NCBI GenBank assembly: GCA_016124375.1
Contig: WGNV01000013.1
Span: forward strand, 1-36,541
Reading direction: 5' to 3'
DNA length: 36,541 nt
DNA from: Tepidisphaera sp.
GTDB taxonomy: Bacteria > Planctomycetota > Phycisphaerae > Phycisphaerales > UBA1924
How positions within the stretch are numbered: the stretch's first letter is position 1; every line of letters starts with the position of its first letter. The notes under the pieces are model-generated. The model searched no databases. It saw only the letters and a program-made list of their open reading frames with translations, and was not told the DNA's origin. Below, piece after piece: positions 15,387 to 23,284 of this stretch. A program made the position numbers and the translations under genes.

Positions 15387-18300
15387 TCAGCGAATCAACC
15401 GTAGCAATTCCGCGTTCCCCCCACTAGCCGCCGTATTCACCGTAACACTCCGCTCCGTCGCAAACGCCAGCAGATAATGCGGCCCACCCGCCTTCGGTCC
15501 CGTCCCTGACAGACCTCGTCCTCCGAACGGCTGCGAGCCCACGATCGCCCCGATCATGTTCCGGTTCACGTAGGCATTGCCCACCGGCAGCGACTCCGCG
15601 ATCCAGCGGCTGCGGCGGTCGATCCGCGAGTGAATCCCGAGGGTGAGCCCGTAGCGGCTGGCGGCCACCTCCTCCATGCACGCCTCCAGGTCCTCCTCGT
15701 CGAACTTCCGCACGTGCAGGATCGGCCCGAACTTCTCGCCGCCCACCGCATTCAGGTCCGGCACCTCGAACAGGGTCGGCGGGACGTAGGTGCCCTGCCC
15801 TGCCGCCTCCGGCAACTCCACGGCATGGCTGGCGTGCCCGGCCGCCACCATCTTCTCGATGTGCTCGGTGAGCATGGCGTGGGCGTCTGCGTCGATCACC
15901 GGACCCACGTCCGTCCCCAGGTCGATGGGATCGCCGATCACGAGTTCGTCCATGGCGCCGCGGATCAGGCCCAGCGCCTTGTCGTAGATGTCGGCCTGCA
16001 GGTACAGCACCCGCAGCGCCGAGCAGCGCTGGCCGGCGGAGCCGAACGCGGAGCGCACCACGTCGTCGGTCACCGCCTCCAGCAGCGCCGAGGAGTCCAC
16101 GAACATGGCGTTCAGGCCGCCGGTCTCGGCGATCAGCGGGATCATCGGGCCTTCGCGGTTGGCGATGGTCAGGCGGATGGACCGGGCCACGGCCTCGGAG
16201 CCGGTGAACACCACGCCGTCGATGCCGGGGTGGTCCACCAGCGGTGCGCCGATGGTGGGGCCGTCGCCGGGCAGCAGCTGCAGCACGTCGCCGGGCACGC
16301 CGGCCTCGTGCATGAGCTTCACCGCCTCGGCGGCGATGAGGCAGGTCTGTTCGGCGGGCTTGGCGAGCACGGCGTTGCCGGCGGCCAGCGCACCGGTCAC
16401 CTGGCCGGTGAAGATCGCCAGCGGGAAGTTCCAGGGGCTGATGGCCACGAACACGCCGCGGCCCTCCAGCATCAGCTGGTTGCGCTCGCCGGTGGGGCCG
16501 GGCAGCTCGGTGGGCGCGCCGAACAGGTGGCGGGCGCGCTCGGCATAGTAGCGGCAGAAGTCCACGGCCTCGCGGACCTCGGCCAGGGCATCGCCGATGG
16601 TCTTGCCGGCCTCGCGCACGGCCAGGTACATGAGCCGTTCGAGATTCGCCTCATAGGCATCGGCGATGGCCTCCAGCACCTCGGCGCGGCGGTTGCCGCC
16701 GACGGCGTCCCAGGCGGGCTGGGCGGCGCGGGCGCCGGACACGGCGGCGTCGAGCAGCGCGGGCTGGGCGTCGTGGACCGTGCCCACCAGTCGGCTGCGG
16801 TCGGCGGGGTCGCGGACCTCCCGGGGCGTGCCCTCCTTCAGGCGCCCGCCCACCACCGGGGAGGCCTCGAAACGGGTGCCTTCCAGCGAAGTGAACGCTG
16901 ACTCCAGGGCGTCGGTGACGGCCGTGTCGGCCAGGTCCAGCGAGCGCGAGTTCGTGCGCGGGGCGAACAGGTCCACCGGCCGGGCAATGTCCGGATGGGG
17001 GATCACGTCGAAGGCGCGCACCGTGGCCACCGGGTCGGTGACCACCTCCTCCACCGGGTAGCGCTCGTCGAGGAAGCGGTTCACGAACGACGAGTTGGCG
17101 CCGTTCTCCAGCAGGCGGCGGACCAGGTAGGCGAGCAGGTCCTCGTGGATGCCCACCGGGGCGTAGGTGCGCAGGCGCGGGAAGTCGTTCCAGGCGTTCA
17201 TACAGACGTCGTAGAGCAGCTCGCCCATGCCGTGCAGGCGCTGGAACTCGAAGTCCCGGTTGTCGCCGGCCATCTGCATGATCGCCGCCACCGTGTGGGC
17301 GTTGTGGGTGGCGAACTGGGGATAGATGCGGCCCTCGGACTCCAGCAGCCTCTGCGCGCAGGCGAGGTAGGAGAGGTCCGTGGTCGCCTTGCGGGTGTAC
17401 ACGGGGAAGTCGGCGAGCCCCTCCACCTGGGAATGCTTGATCTCGGCGTCCCAGTAGGCGCCTTTCACCAGGCGCACCATGAGCAGGCGGTCGGTGGCCT
17501 TGGAGAGGGCCGACAGCCACTCCACCACCGCGGTGGCGCGGCGCCCGTAGGCCTGCACCACGAAGCCGAGACCGTCGTAGCCGTCCAGGTCCTCGTCGCG
17601 GGCCAGGCGCTCGAACAGGGTCATGGAAATCTCGAGGCGGTCGGCCTCTTCGGCGTCGATGTTCAGGCCGATGTTGCCCTTGCGGGCGGCCAGGGCCAGG
17701 GTCTTCAGCGCGCCGTACAGCTCGTCGGCGATGTGCGGGAAGTGGGCCGCGTCGTACTTCGGATGCAGCGCCGAGAGCTTGATGGAGATGCCGTTGCGGC
17801 TGCGCACGTCGTCGCCGGTGGCGGAGGCGGCGACCCGCTCGATGGATTCGGCGTAGTGGGTCAGGTAGCGGTCGGCCATGGCGCGGGTGCGGGCGCCTTC
17901 GCCGAGCATGTCGAAGGAGAACAGGGCGCGGTCCTTGTACTCCTTGCCGCCGCGCTTGATGGCGTCCTCGATGGTCTCGCCGAGCACGAACTCGCGGCCG
18001 AGGATGCGCATGGCGGTCTTCACCGACTGGCGGATCACCGGCTCGCCGACCCGGGAGATCATCCGCCGCAGCCAGTGGCGCGGCGGCTCGCCGCCCATCA
18101 CGTCCTCGGGCTGGATGGCCCGGCCGGTGAGCATCAGGCCCCAGGTGCTGGCGTTGACCATCAGGGCGTCGGAGCCGCCCAGGTGCTCCGACCACTTGCC
18201 GGACGGAATCTTGTCGGCGATCAACTCGTCGATGGTCTCGTCGTCCGGGATGCGCAGCAGCGCCTCGGCCAGGCACATGAGCGCCACGCCCTCCTCGTTG

Positions 18301-18521
18301 GAGAGGCCGTACTCCTCCAGGAAGGCATCCAGAGGTGAGCGATCACTGCGCCGGGTGCGAGCGACGCGCACCAATTCACGGGCCTTCTCCAGGGCCTTGT
18401 TGCGCGCGCCGGGGGACATGGGCACGTCGTCGAGCAGGCGCTCGACGTTGGTGGTCTCGTCCTCGAGCTTGCGGGCGGCGATGGTGTGGCGGGCGATGGC
18501 GATCGGCGAGGGATCCGGCAC
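15387..18521 (-). CDS. putA: Bifunctional proline dehydrogenase / L-glutamate-gamma-semialdehyde dehydrogenase
   Basis: Oxidises L-proline to glutamate: FAD-dependent proline dehydrogenase, then NAD-dependent P5C dehydrogenase with substrate channelling. The 1044-residue chain has a helical N-terminal domain and a PRODH barrel (about 180-490; RLVKGAYWDAEIK at 350-362, VNRFLDERYP at 480-489). The ALDH part (about 540-1030) has SPWNFP at 695-700, Glu799 and catalytic Cys833 in GQRCSALR. The ribbon-helix-helix repressor domain of E. coli-type PutA (about 1320 residues) is absent, so another regulator must act. The start is GTG, with CGGAGA seven bases upstream. It is divergent from the reductase at 18741, with a 219-base shared leader. 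The PIN-like gene begins within 5-23 bases of its stop, an abrupt junction between core and accessory DNA. Confidence 0.97.
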   Translation of the reverse strand: MPDPSPIAIARHTIAARKLEDETTNVERLLDDVPMSPGARNKALEKARELVRVARTRRSDRSPLDAFLEEYGLSNEEGVALMCLAEALLRIPDDETIDELIADKIPSGKWSEHLGGSDALMVNASTWGLMLTGRAIQPEDVMGGEPPRHWLRRMISRVGEPVIRQSVKTAMRILGREFVLGETIEDAIKRGGKEYKDRALFSFDMLGEGARTRAMADRYLTHYAESIERVAASATGDDVRSRNGISIKLSALHPKYDAAHFPHIADELYGALKTLALAARKGNIGLNIDAEEADRLEISMTLFERLARDEDLDGYDGLGFVVQAYGRRATAVVEWLSALSKATDRLLMVRLVKGAYWDAEIKHSQVEGLADFPVYTRKATTDLSYLACAQRLLESEGRIYPQFATHNAHTVAAIMQMAGDNRDFEFQRLHGMGELLYDVCMNAWNDFPRLRTYAPVGIHEDLLAYLVRRLLENGANSSFVNRFLDERYPVEEVVTDPVATVRAFDVIPHPDIARPVDLFAPRTNSRSLDLADTAVTDALESAFTSLEGTRFEASPVVGGRLKEGTPREVRDPADRSRLVGTVHDAQPALLDAAVSGARAAQPAWDAVGGNRRAEVLEAIADAYEANLERLMYLAVREAGKTIGDALAEVREAVDFCRYYAERARHLFGAPTELPGPTGERNQLMLEGRGVFVAISPWNFPLAIFTGQVTGALAAGNAVLAKPAEQTCLIAAEAVKLMHEAGVPGDVLQLLPGDGPTIGAPLVDHPGIDGVVFTGSEAVARSIRLTIANREGPMIPLIAETGGLNAMFVDSSALLEAVTDDVVRSAFGSAGQRCSALRVLYLQADIYDKALGLIRGAMDELVIGDPIDLGTDVGPVIDADAHAMLTEHIEKMVAAGHASHAVELPEAAGQGTYVPPTLFEVPDLNAVGGEKFGPILHVRKFDEEDLEACMEEVAASRYGLTLGIHSRIDRRSRWIAESLPVGNAYVNRNMIGAIVGSQPFGGRGLSGTGPKAGGPHYLLAFATERSVTVNTAASGGNAELLRLIR

Positions 18522-18740
18522 GAGGGCTTCTCCGGGTCAGGGGATTGGGGGCCCGTGGGTCCGCGGGTGGCGCCCGACGTCGAGGCAGGCCGGGGCACGG
18601 GGCCCGGCGCGCGACGCAGGCAATGGACGCACTCGCAGCGCCCCGACGATACGCTGCCGCGAGGTCGCCTGCAGCGGGCGCGGTTGCGGGCGGCGGCCGG
18701 GATGCGCAGCATCCGGAGCGAATCCGCACGCGGAGGCCCC
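18522..18740. promoter_or_regulatory. Shared divergent leader of putA and the reductase
   Basis: 219 bases between two divergent starts must hold both promoters. Ribosome sites are clear on both sides (CGGAGA for putA, GGAGG for the reductase). I could not pick out -35/-10 boxes in this very GC-rich sequence. Since this PutA lacks the self-regulating DNA-binding domain, an external proline-responsive regulator would be expected to bind here. Confidence 0.35.
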
Positions 18741-19706
18741 ATGGCCGAGCTTCAGTATCTGGACGCCGACGAGGTGACCCGGCGCCTGCCGTTCCCGGCC
18801 CTGATCGAGGCCCTGGCCGAGGCGTTCACGCATCCCATCGAGGCGCCCCCTCGGCTGCACGGCGATCTGGGCTCGAATCCGGACCGGCCCGAGCAGCGCG
18901 ACCTGCTGGTGATGCCCGCCTGGGTCCCCGGCGCCGAAGCGGGCGTGAAGCTGGTGACGCTGTTCGCGCACAACGATCGGCGCGACCGGCCGCGCATCCA
19001 GGGGCTGTACGTGCTGTTCCATCCGGAGCACGGCACGCCGCTGGCGGTGCTCGACGCCGCCGCGCTCACCACCCGGCGCACCGCGGCCGCCTCGGCGCTG
19101 GCGGCGCGGTATCTGGCGCGGCCGGACGCGACGCATCTGCTGGTGTGCGGCTCGGGGCGGCTTGCCCATGCACTACCGCGCGCCTATGCGGCGGTGCGGG
19201 CACTCACCCACGTCACCGTCTGGGCCCGGCGCCCGGAGGCGGCCCGCGCCACGGCCGCAGACCTGCGCTTCGCGCTGCCGGGCGTCGAGGTGCACGAGGC
19301 GGAGGACCTCGGCGCTGCCGTGGGCGCCGCCGACATGGTGACCACCGCCATCCCCTCGGCCGAGCCCTTCCTCCAGGGCGCCTGGCTGCGGCCCGGCACC
19401 CACCTCGATCTGATCGGCAGCTACCGCCCGACCATGCGCGAGGCCGACCACGAGGCGCTGCAGCGCGCCGCGTTGTTCGTCGACACCCGCGCCGGCGTGC
19501 TGGCCGAGGCCGGCGAGTTCATCGATGCACTGGCCGCGGGGGTGATCGCCGAAGCGGACCTCCTGGCCGACCTGCCGGACCTGGTGACCGGCCGGCATCC
19601 TGGGCGCACCCGCGACGACGAGATCACGCTGTTCAAGTCGGTGGGCACCGCCCTGGAAGACCTCGCCGGCGCCCGCCTCGCGCTCCGGACTCTGGGGTCG
19701 GAGTGA
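18741..19706 (+). CDS. Ornithine cyclodeaminase / mu-crystallin family, probable pyrroline-2-carboxylate reductase
   Basis: 321 residues, ATG with GGAGG four bases upstream. The family hallmarks are visible: Lys70 in GVKLVT, LTTRRTAAASALAARYLA (109-126), and the Rossmann loop GSGRLA (137-142), close to the GxGxxA form. The later motif HLDLIGSYRPTMREAD is of the type I associate with Delta1-pyrroline-2-carboxylate / piperideine-2-carboxylate reductases rather than true ornithine cyclodeaminase, which has a different loop around its catalytic Asp. The enzyme would then make L-proline from pyrroline-2-carboxylate (from trans-3-hydroxyproline or D-proline), which the divergent PutA could oxidise. 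The choice between these reactions is inference. The stop codon lies in a repeat (19694-19711), so the last residues LGSE derive from it. Confidence 0.85.
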   Translation: MAELQYLDADEVTRRLPFPALIEALAEAFTHPIEAPPRLHGDLGSNPDRPEQRDLLVMPAWVPGAEAGVKLVTLFAHNDRRDRPRIQGLYVLFHPEHGTPLAVLDAAALTTRRTAAASALAARYLARPDATHLLVCGSGRLAHALPRAYAAVRALTHVTVWARRPEAARATAADLRFALPGVEVHEAEDLGAAVGAADMVTTAIPSAEPFLQGAWLRPGTHLDLIGSYRPTMREADHEALQRAALFVDTRAGVLAEAGEFIDALAAGVIAEADLLADLPDLVTGRHPGRTRDDEITLFKSVGTALEDLAGARLALRTLGSE

Positions 19707-19768
19707 TTTATTTCTGAACAATCGAGGCTCAGGTGCCGGAGTGGTCAAGGATAAATCACTCCGACCCC
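19694..19768. terminator. Perfect 18-bp inverted repeat overlapping the reductase stop codon
   Basis: GGGGTCGGAGTGATTTAT at 19694-19711 is the exact complement of ATAAATCACTCCGACCCC at 19751-19768, with a 39-base loop. The reductase TGA (19704-19706) is inside the left arm. In RNA the arms would form a long stem directly at the 3' end of the gene. There is no T tract, so it may stabilise mRNA rather than stop polymerase. Confidence 0.6.
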
Positions 19769-19896
19769 AATCGAAGTTCGGTAGGGGAGTGCTTCGCTGA
19801 CGAGGGCTTTGCGGTCAGTGACCACTTCGGTTGGCGGGAAGGGGCCAGAGTGGTCAGGAACAAATCACTCCGACCCCGAATTCAACCCCGAATTCA
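19738..19896. repeat. Direct repeats containing TCACTCCGACCCC
   Basis: Two 31-base direct repeats (19738-19768 and 19847-19877) share AGTGGTCA and AAATCACTCCGACCCC. After the second, a 12-base tandem ACCCCGAATTCA occurs twice (19873-19884 and 19885-19896), and the last copy supplies the TGA of the convergent thioesterase gene. The motif is unrelated to the GGACACCCA family. Confidence 0.75.
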
Positions 19897-20700
19897 GGTG
19901 GCGGGCATGACGAGGACGGTCTGGGTGACGCGGGCGACGAGGCCGTCTTCCTGCCAGCACTCGGCGGAGACGATGCCGCGGCCGCCGGCGTGGGATTCGT
20001 TGCGGGAGGCCATGCCGATGCGGTTGGCGGCGGGGGCGCGCAGCAGGTGCAGGGAGATGTCGGCATTGATGAAGCCCACGGTGCCGCCCTCCACGGCGAT
20101 GCGGCGCTGGCCGAGGCCGTTGGCGAAGTCCGAGCAGGCGGCGAGATGGGTGGTGGGGGTGAGCGGGATGCCCGGGGCCAGGTCCAGCGGCAGGCGCAGC
20201 CAGGCGGTGCCGTGACCGACGGCACCCAGGCCCTCGATGGGGCGGACCATGAGCCGGAAGTGCAGGCCGTCCTGGCCGGCGAAGGACTCGCCCCGGCCCG
20301 CGCGCACGCTGGCGGCGAGGGACACTTCCTCGATGCCGTCCGGCGACGGCAGCGGAGAGGGCGGCGGCTGGACGGTCTCGGGCAGCTGGATCTGGTCGCC
20401 GTGGACGCTGGTGGCGCGCACCAGTTCCGTGCCGCCGCTGGTGAGGATCGCCTCCTGCACCAGCAGGCGCCGGCCCGCGCGCAGCGTGCGCACGCTCACC
20501 TCGAGCGGTGCGGCCGGCACCGGCCGGAACAGGTCCAGGGTCAGGCGCGCCAGCGGAAAGCGGCCATCGGCGCCCTCTTCCAGCGCATGGCAGAGCAATG
20601 CGGCGGGCGCGCCGCCATGCAGGGTTTCGCCCCAGGGGCCGCGGGCGGCGGACGTCGGCACCCAGGCGGTGCCGTCGCGGGTGAAGATCGAATCGGTCAT
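19894..20700 (-). CDS. Thioesterase-family protein (double hot-dog, TesB-like)
   Basis: 268 residues from MTDSIFTRDGTAW, with AGGAGAG upstream. The N-terminal hot-dog has the typical GETLHGGAPAALLCHALEEG (HGG helix) and LARLTLDLFRPV. The second hot-dog has the SDFANGLG segment and ADISLHLLRAP. This architecture matches the 4HBT_3/acyl-CoA thioesterase II group, which hydrolyses acyl-CoA to free acid and CoA in the cytoplasm. Its neighbours, a small gene and, divergently, an acyl-CoA dehydrogenase, suggest a role in acyl-CoA metabolism, perhaps releasing CoA from stalled intermediates. The substrate chain is unknown. The stop codon is within a repeat. Confidence 0.85.
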   Translation of the reverse strand: MTDSIFTRDGTAWVPTSAARGPWGETLHGGAPAALLCHALEEGADGRFPLARLTLDLFRPVPAAPLEVSVRTLRAGRRLLVQEAILTSGGTELVRATSVHGDQIQLPETVQPPPSPLPSPDGIEEVSLAASVRAGRGESFAGQDGLHFRLMVRPIEGLGAVGHGTAWLRLPLDLAPGIPLTPTTHLAACSDFANGLGQRRIAVEGGTVGFINADISLHLLRAPAANRIGMASRNESHAGGRGIVSAECWQEDGLVARVTQTVLVMPAT

Positions 20701-20731
20701 GGCGCGGCGTGCTCTCCTCTCGGGTGGTGCC

Positions 20732-20998
20732 TCAGGGGCCGGGGCGGGCCACCGGCAGATCGACGACGGCGAACCCCCTCGCCAGCGCCCAGCGCTCGAA
20801 CCGGCGGGCATCCAGCTCGCTGACGAACAGCAGCTCGGTCTCCCGCGTGACGCCCGCCTCGTCCATCGCGGTGGCCTCGACGTGGAAGCAGGCGGGATCC
20901 AGATGCTCCACCAGCCATTCCCACAGCAGCATCTCGTCCGCCGTCGGACAGGCGCAGCACAGGCGGCGGATGACCGGATGGGCGAGAACGCGCGGCAT
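20732..20998 (-). CDS. Small conserved-looking hypothetical protein
   Basis: 88 residues, MPRVLAHPVIRRLCCACPTA onward, ending 31 bases before the thioesterase start on the same strand, so probably co-transcribed with it. The composition is protein-like, with a possible ferredoxin-like alpha/beta pattern (CFHVEATAMDEAG, TELLFVSELDARRFERWALA). The Cys-Cys-x-Cys cluster at 14-17 might bind metal but this is speculative. The ribosome site (AGAGGA) is rather far upstream. No family is recognised. Confidence 0.5.
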   Translation of the reverse strand: MPRVLAHPVIRRLCCACPTADEMLLWEWLVEHLDPACFHVEATAMDEAGVTRETELLFVSELDARRFERWALARGFAVVDLPVARPGP

Positions 20999-21017
20999 CG
21001 GCTCGGGGTGGTTCCTC

Positions 21018-21033
21018 TAATCGACGCGAATTA
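21018..21033. promoter_or_regulatory. Operator-like imperfect palindrome upstream of acyl-CoA dehydrogenase
   Basis: TAATCGACGCGAATTA lies between the small leftward gene and the rightward dehydrogenase. It resembles TGATTCGCGTGAATTA, the reverse complement of 35826-35841 upstream of the thiolase (11 of 16 positions by eye). A TetR- or GntR-type acyl-CoA-responsive regulator could bind both; none is encoded in the window. Confidence 0.35.
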
Positions 21034-21106
21034 ATACACTGCCGACCTTGCCGCTGTCAGCCATTGCGTCCGGCAGCGTTCACCCCCGTGCATTCCGGAG
21101 CGCCTC

Positions 21107-22348
21107 ATGGATTTCAAGGACACGCCCGAAGAAGCCGCCTTCCGCACCGAGGTGCGCGCCTTCCTCGATCAGCACGCGAAGCTGCGCACCTCATCGAGCG
21201 AGTCCGCCTACGACGGCGCCACCACCGATGCCGAGCGCGTGGCCATCGCCAAGGCCTGGGCGAAGACCCTCGCCGACCACGGCTGGGCCTGCATCAGCTG
21301 GCCCAGCACCTACGGCGGCCGCGATGCGACGCCGATCCAGAACGTCATCTGGAACCAGGAGGTGTCGCGCTACGTGACGCCCGACGGCATGTTCATCATC
21401 GGCCAGGGCATGTGCGCGCCGACCATGATGGCCTACGCCACCGAGGAGCAGAAGGCGCACCACCTGCCGCGCATCGCCTCCGGCGAGGACGTCTGGTGCC
21501 AGCTGTTCTCCGAGCCCGTGGCGGGCTCCGACCTGGCAGGGATCAAGACGAAGGCCGTCCGCGACGGCGACGACTGGGTCGTCAACGGTCAGAAGGTCTG
21601 GACCTCCGGCGCCCACTACTCCGACTGGGGCATCCTCATCACCCGCACGGATCCGTCGGTGCCCAAGCACAAGGGCCTGACCATGTTCTTCCTGGACATG
21701 AAGTCGCCCGGCGTCGACGTCCGACCCATCCAGCAGATCAACGGCAACCGCGACTTCAACGAGGTGTACTTCTCCGACGTGCGCATTCCCGACAGCCAGC
21801 GCCTGGGCAGCCCCGGCGAGGGCTGGCGGGTGGCCCTGGTGACGCTGATGAACGAGCGTCTGGCGGTGGGCGGCGGCCTCTCGAACAGCGTCCTCGACGT
21901 CTTCAAGGCCGCGCAGAGCACCGAACTGGACGACGCGCCGGCCATCGAGAACAAGGCCGTGCGCGAACACCTGGCGGACTGGTACTGCAAGGAGATGGGC
22001 CTGAAGTTCACGAGCTACCGCATGATCACGGCGCTGTCGAAGGGTCAGGATCCGGGCCCCGAGGCGTCGATCAGCAAGGTGGTGGTGGCCACGAACAACA
22101 ACCAGAGTTCGAGCTTCGCGCTCGACCTGCAGGACTACGGCGGCATTCTCGACGACGAGGAACTGTCCGGCTTCGGCAACCAGTTCCAGCGCCAGTTCAT
22201 GCGCTCGCCGGCGAACCGCATCGAGGGCGGCTCCGACGAGATCCTGCGCAACATCATCTCCGAGCGGGTGCTCGGCATGCCCGCCGACATACGCCTCGAC
22301 AAGGACGTGCCGTTCTCCGAGGTGCCCCAGGGCAGCGCCAAGGGCTGA
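21107..22348 (+). CDS. Acyl-CoA dehydrogenase
   Basis: 413 residues, ATG with GGAG seven bases upstream. It catalyses FAD-dependent alpha,beta-dehydrogenation of an acyl-CoA thioester in the cytoplasm, passing electrons to ETF. The all-helical N-terminal domain is followed by the flavin/substrate segment WCQLFSEPVAGSDLAGIKTK and WVVNGQKVWTSGAHYSDWGI, both family signatures. The C-terminal signature RIEGGSDEILRNIISERVLG is also present. The usual catalytic Glu position near the C-terminal helices cannot be fixed by eye. Similar sequences occur in steroid and branched-chain degradation as well as beta-oxidation; the substrate is open. An operator-like palindrome and possibly a promoter lie in its 108-base leader. 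Confidence 0.95.
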   Translation: MDFKDTPEEAAFRTEVRAFLDQHAKLRTSSSESAYDGATTDAERVAIAKAWAKTLADHGWACISWPSTYGGRDATPIQNVIWNQEVSRYVTPDGMFIIGQGMCAPTMMAYATEEQKAHHLPRIASGEDVWCQLFSEPVAGSDLAGIKTKAVRDGDDWVVNGQKVWTSGAHYSDWGILITRTDPSVPKHKGLTMFFLDMKSPGVDVRPIQQINGNRDFNEVYFSDVRIPDSQRLGSPGEGWRVALVTLMNERLAVGGGLSNSVLDVFKAAQSTELDDAPAIENKAVREHLADWYCKEMGLKFTSYRMITALSKGQDPGPEASISKVVVATNNNQSSSFALDLQDYGGILDDEELSGFGNQFQRQFMRSPANRIEGGSDEILRNIISERVLGMPADIRLDKDVPFSEVPQGSAKG

Positions 22349-22358
22349 GTCCGACCCG

Positions 22359-22384
22359 GCGCAGGCGCCCGCAGGCGCCTGCGC
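22359..22384. terminator. Perfect hairpin between convergent genes
   Basis: GCGCAGGCGCC-cgca-GGCGCCTGCGC gives an 11-bp GC stem and four-base loop, placed between the dehydrogenase stop (22348) and the stop of the leftward secreted-protein gene (22391). No U tract follows on either strand, but the symmetry and position fit a bidirectional 3'-end hairpin. Confidence 0.65.
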
Positions 22385-22390
22385 ACGGCG

Positions 22391-23158
22391 TCAGGGCGCC
22401 GTCGCGTAGACCGTGCTGATGGTCCCGCAGGGCTGCGTGGGGAACGGCAGGTTGAACAGCTCCACGAAGGCGCGCAGGCCGCAGGTCTGCGGTCCCACCA
22501 CTTCCTCCTCCGCCACCGCCATGATCGGCACGCCGTCCACGGTGGTCCCGGAAGTGCGCCGCGTGGCGCGCTGGATCGTGCCCGATACGGCAGGGCCCTT
22601 CACCGACACGCTGGTGAGCGACGCGATGCCGTCGGCGAGGATCTCGGCCGCAGGCGCCGGCCCGGTGCAGTCGGACTGCGCAGTCTCGTCCAGACACACC
22701 CGCACCCGCACCTCATTGAAGCCGAAGCCGCCGTCGAGGCCCCCAGTCGAGAGACCAACGGCGTCCGGTCCGACGCCGCCCGGCGGCCGGCAGAACTCGA
22801 GGATCTGCGTGACGCGGCCGCCGCAGGCCGGCAGGTCCGGCCCGCCGCAGACGCCGTCGTAGAACGCGAACGTCGATAGGGTGCGCACGGCCATCGCCTG
22901 GCCGAAGGCCGGATCGATCGGACAGTCGCTCAGCAGCGACGCCTCGGCCATGCGGATCACCTCGGTGCTGCCGCTGGTGACCGAACGGATCTGCGGCGTC
23001 GCGGCCATCGGCGCCTGGTCGTGCGGATCGCCGCGACCGTGGCCGCGGTCGTGGCCTTCGGAGCGGCCGTGGGCATCATGGCCGCCGCTTGCACTCGAGG
23101 CCATCGCCAGACCGCACAGCACGCAGGCCAGCAGCCCGCCTTGCAGGAATCGCTTCAT
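22391..23158 (-). CDS. Secreted protein with His-rich linker, unknown function
   Basis: 255 residues from MKRFLQGGLLACVLCGLAMA, a Sec signal peptide, with AAGGGG eight bases upstream. After cleavage near SSASGG a His/Gly/Asp-rich stretch follows (residues 26-49, HDAHGRSEGHDRGHGRGDPH), a plausible metal-binding linker. The rest is beta-rich with several Cys (DCPID, VCGGPDLPACGG, EFCRPP, VCLDE, DCTGP, TCGL, PCGT), which suggests a disulphide-bonded domain in the periplasm or outside. No family is recognised. It lies downstream of, and on the same strand as, the RND pump genes; the 126-base gap makes co-transcription possible but uncertain. Confidence 0.7.
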   Translation of the reverse strand: MKRFLQGGLLACVLCGLAMASSASGGHDAHGRSEGHDRGHGRGDPHDQAPMAATPQIRSVTSGSTEVIRMAEASLLSDCPIDPAFGQAMAVRTLSTFAFYDGVCGGPDLPACGGRVTQILEFCRPPGGVGPDAVGLSTGGLDGGFGFNEVRVRVCLDETAQSDCTGPAPAAEILADGIASLTSVSVKGPAVSGTIQRATRRTSGTTVDGVPIMAVAEEEVVGPQTCGLRAFVELFNLPFPTQPCGTISTVYATAP

Positions 23159-23284
23159 TTCACATCCCCTTCGTGATGCTTCCCCACCAACAATCATCTA
23201 CAGGGGAGCGCATCGATCAACTGCCGTACGTCGATCCGCACCGCCACCGACGACGGCGCCCGAAGGGACGATCACGGCATGCGC

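Noticed and set aside
18486..18740. N-terminal extension of the ornithine cyclodeaminase-family gene
   Set aside because: The added residues are low-complexity Gly/Arg and overlap the putA start; the GGAGG before 18741 and family alignment support the shorter form.
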